64,000 nucleotides of DNA from Candidatus Methylophosphatis haderslevensis. Lineage in GTDB: Bacteria; Pseudomonadota; Gammaproteobacteria; Burkholderiales; Rhodocyclaceae. Positions 62,553 through 64,000 of this stretch are shown here, in pieces. How positions within the stretch are numbered: the first letter of the stretch is position 1; each line of letters starts with the position of its first letter. The translations under genes and the position numbers were made by a program. The notes beneath the pieces were generated by a model. The model was not told the DNA's origin and made no database searches. It was given only the letters and a program-made list of their open reading frames with translations. The stretch is taken from NCBI GenBank assembly GCA_016711925.1, contig JADJSA010000002.1, forward strand, positions 310,001 to 374,000, read 5' to 3'.

Positions 62553-62661
62553 CGAGAGCCGCATGGTTTCTTGCTCTGCGGCCACCCTTGCCGCACATGC
62601 CCGAGTTGTCTGCCCTGCCGGGCAGGCTGCCGCGGGAGCGCCAATCCATGCGCCTTTCAGG
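62553..62661 (-). repeat. Dispersed repeat family A, copy A7 (inverted orientation)
   Basis: The left arm AGAGCCGCATGGTTTC and the right arm AGCGCCAATCCATGCGCC enclose CCGCACATGCCCGAG and GCCCTGCCGGGCAGGC sub-palindromes. The right arm is the complement of GGCGCATGGATTGGCGC found in A5. Located just after the M14 gene. Confidence 0.7.
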
Positions 62662-62921
62662 GCACCCTCCAACGTGATGCTTCGCCAGTCTTCAATGCAC
62701 CGAACATGTCGCGTAGAATGCACGCGACGGTTCCGCGACACACCACGCAACAAAGACAATCCTCGCGACCTTGACACAAGCGCCTCCGCATAGTCTAATC
62801 GAATAAGGTCAGGATTGAAGAAGTCGCTCTACCGCCGACCGTTTCCGGCCGGTCACATGACGACAGCGGCGGGCCGCCAATCCATTCCAAAAAGCTGACA
62901 GGCAATTTCGCCGCAAGGGCT
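62662..62921. other. Gene-free stretch before the ATPase
   Basis: About 260 bases (with repeat A7, about 400 bases after the M14 gene). No supported ORF. It presumably holds the promoter of the following ATPase gene. Confidence 0.45.
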
Positions 62922-64000
62922 ATGGCGCGTCGACTCTCGATCGAAGAAATTCCCAGTTGGGTGCTGGGCGATGCGCCGCCGTTGGCGGCCGTCCTGGGCG
63001 GGGCTGCCGCCCCTTCCACGGCGTCGCATACGCAACCGTTACCCTATTCCACTGCGTCGGCGCCGGCCGATTCGCATTGGCGGCATCCGTCGTTCGAGCG
63101 TGCGCTGCACGGCCTGCTGGCCGACATTCGCGATCGCAGCGCGCCGGTCATTGTCCTGACCGGCGAGGCGGGCACCGGCAAGACCCTGCTGGTGCAATGC
63201 GCTTGGCAAGCTCGGCCCCGATGCGATTCCGGTTCTGCACAACCATCCCCACTCGTCGTTCCAGGGTTTTCTGGGGTCCGCATGCCGCCAGCTTAGCCTG
63301 GCCGATGCGCAGGCAGAAGGCGGTGGCGCGCCGGAGGATGGGTTCGACCTCTTCTGGAACTACCTGCGCGCCCAGCCTGCGCAGGGCCGGCACCTTGTGG
63401 TGTTCGTCGACAATGCACACGACATGGCCGAAGCGCTGCTCGAAGAACTCGCCCTGCTGTCGAAATGGACCGAATCGGACAAGCACGCGCTCCAGGTGGT
63501 GCTGATCGGCCTGCCGCGCCTGCATGGCGTTGTGCAGCGGCTGGTGCAGCGGCAGATCGTCGCTGACGGCTATCCGGCCTATGACATTGCGCCGTTCGAA
63601 GCGGACGAGATCAGCGCCTTCGTCTGCGCGAAGCTTGCCGAGGGCGCAGCGGACGCGGCGCAGGTTATCGCCCCCGCGGCGATCGACAGGATCGCAAGTT
63701 ACTCGCAGGGCATTCCCCGTCTGATCCTCACGCTGTGCAGCCTGGCGCAACTCAGTGCGAAGCTTGAAGGCGGGGGCACGATAACGCCCGAGATCGTGGA
63801 TCAGGTGGCACGATCGGCGATGGTCAGCGAGAACAAGCAACACGTCGACAAGATCAAGGCTGACGAGGCCGTGCGGCCCGACGATCCCGCACCGGCGCAG
63901 CCCGCGCCTGTTGCGCGCTCAACGAATGGTCAGGAGGAGTGTCAGATGACGAGGTTGGACGACCTAACAAAAATTCTCAAGAGCCTTCAGAACCGATCGC
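62922..64000 (+). pseudogene. ExeA/MshM-like AAA ATPase with one frameshift, cut by the window end
   Basis: The ATG at 62922 opens MARRLSIEEIPSWVLGDAPP. The Walker A region is VIVLTGEAGTGKTLLVQCA. The original frame then stops at about 63296, while another frame, entered near 63201, continues smoothly. It reads LGKLGPDAIPVLHNHPHSSF, Walker B-like HLVVFVDNAHDMAEALLEEL, sensor-like VVLIGLPRLHGVVQRLVQRQ and the ExeA-type SYSQGIPRLILTLCSLAQLS. It stays open to base 64000. A one-base difference near 63201 therefore separates the halves; it could be a real mutation or a sequence error. Such ATPases serve type II secretion, pili or mobile elements, with the partner genes outside the window. Confidence 0.75.

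Overview
The window is GC-rich (roughly two thirds G+C), densely coded chromosomal DNA. It most resembles a betaproteobacterium, of the Rhodocyclales/Nitrosomonadales/Burkholderiales kind. That placement rests on gene content: a double-length UvrA, a SWIB domain fused to a histone-like Lys/Ala tail, a hybOABCDE hydrogenase operon, DUF2189 and DUF808 membrane proteins and a livGFKHM transporter. It is an inference, not a phylogeny. No rRNA, tRNA or CRISPR array was seen.

Layout. 1-9.2 kb: end of msrB, lipoprotein msrA, an AI-2E-family permease, a small conserved protein, a 1978-residue tandem UvrA, a small hypothetical and an ArsC-type reductase. 9.2-11.4 kb: a lower-GC patch with one secreted orphan and a stub of a TonB-dependent receptor, flanked by copies of a dispersed repeat. 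11.4-15.6 kb (minus strand): a quinone/cytochrome electron-transfer module (NrfD-like protein, Tat-exported ferredoxin, tetraheme cytochrome, two monoheme cytochromes). 15.9-22.0 kb (plus strand, divergent): hybOABCDE, a complete periplasmic group-1c-type uptake [NiFe]-hydrogenase with protease and chaperone. 22.3-32.8 kb: secreted or exported orphans (Cys-rich protein, metzincin-like protein, PKD/propeller protein), a PaiB-like protein, two c-di-GMP signalling proteins and a VOC protein. 32.9-35.1 kb: a heavily frameshifted ISL3-type transposase and other decayed DNA. 35.2-39.5 kb: DUF808 and DUF1499 membrane proteins, small exported proteins, a hemerythrin and an M23 peptidase. 39.5-44.1 kb: livGFKHM branched-chain-amino-acid-type ABC transporter. 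44.3-49.4 kb: FecR/DUF6600 proline-rich protein, TcdA, HtpX and SWIB protein. 49.6-55.8 kb: mini-zincin, caspase-like protease, two YVTN propellers, SRPBCC protein, chagasin-like inhibitor and methyltransferase. 55.8-58.3 kb: DUF2189 protein and a pit/DUF47 phosphate pair. 58.5-64 kb: cupin, FKBP, a second MsrA, a GCS2-like amidoligase with an M14 deacylase, and a frameshifted ExeA-like ATPase cut by the window edge.

How the genes work together. The clearest pathway is H2 oxidation at HybOC in the periplasm, with electrons passing through HybA to HybB and the quinone pool. The divergent NrfD/ferredoxin/tetraheme/monoheme module has no catalytic subunit and could connect quinol to c-type cytochromes. 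The most unusual structural signals are two. First, palindromic intergenic-type elements sit in frame inside the uvrA coding region. Second, a family of about 100-bp imperfect palindromes, built around GCATGGATAGGCG, occurs about seven times in the window.
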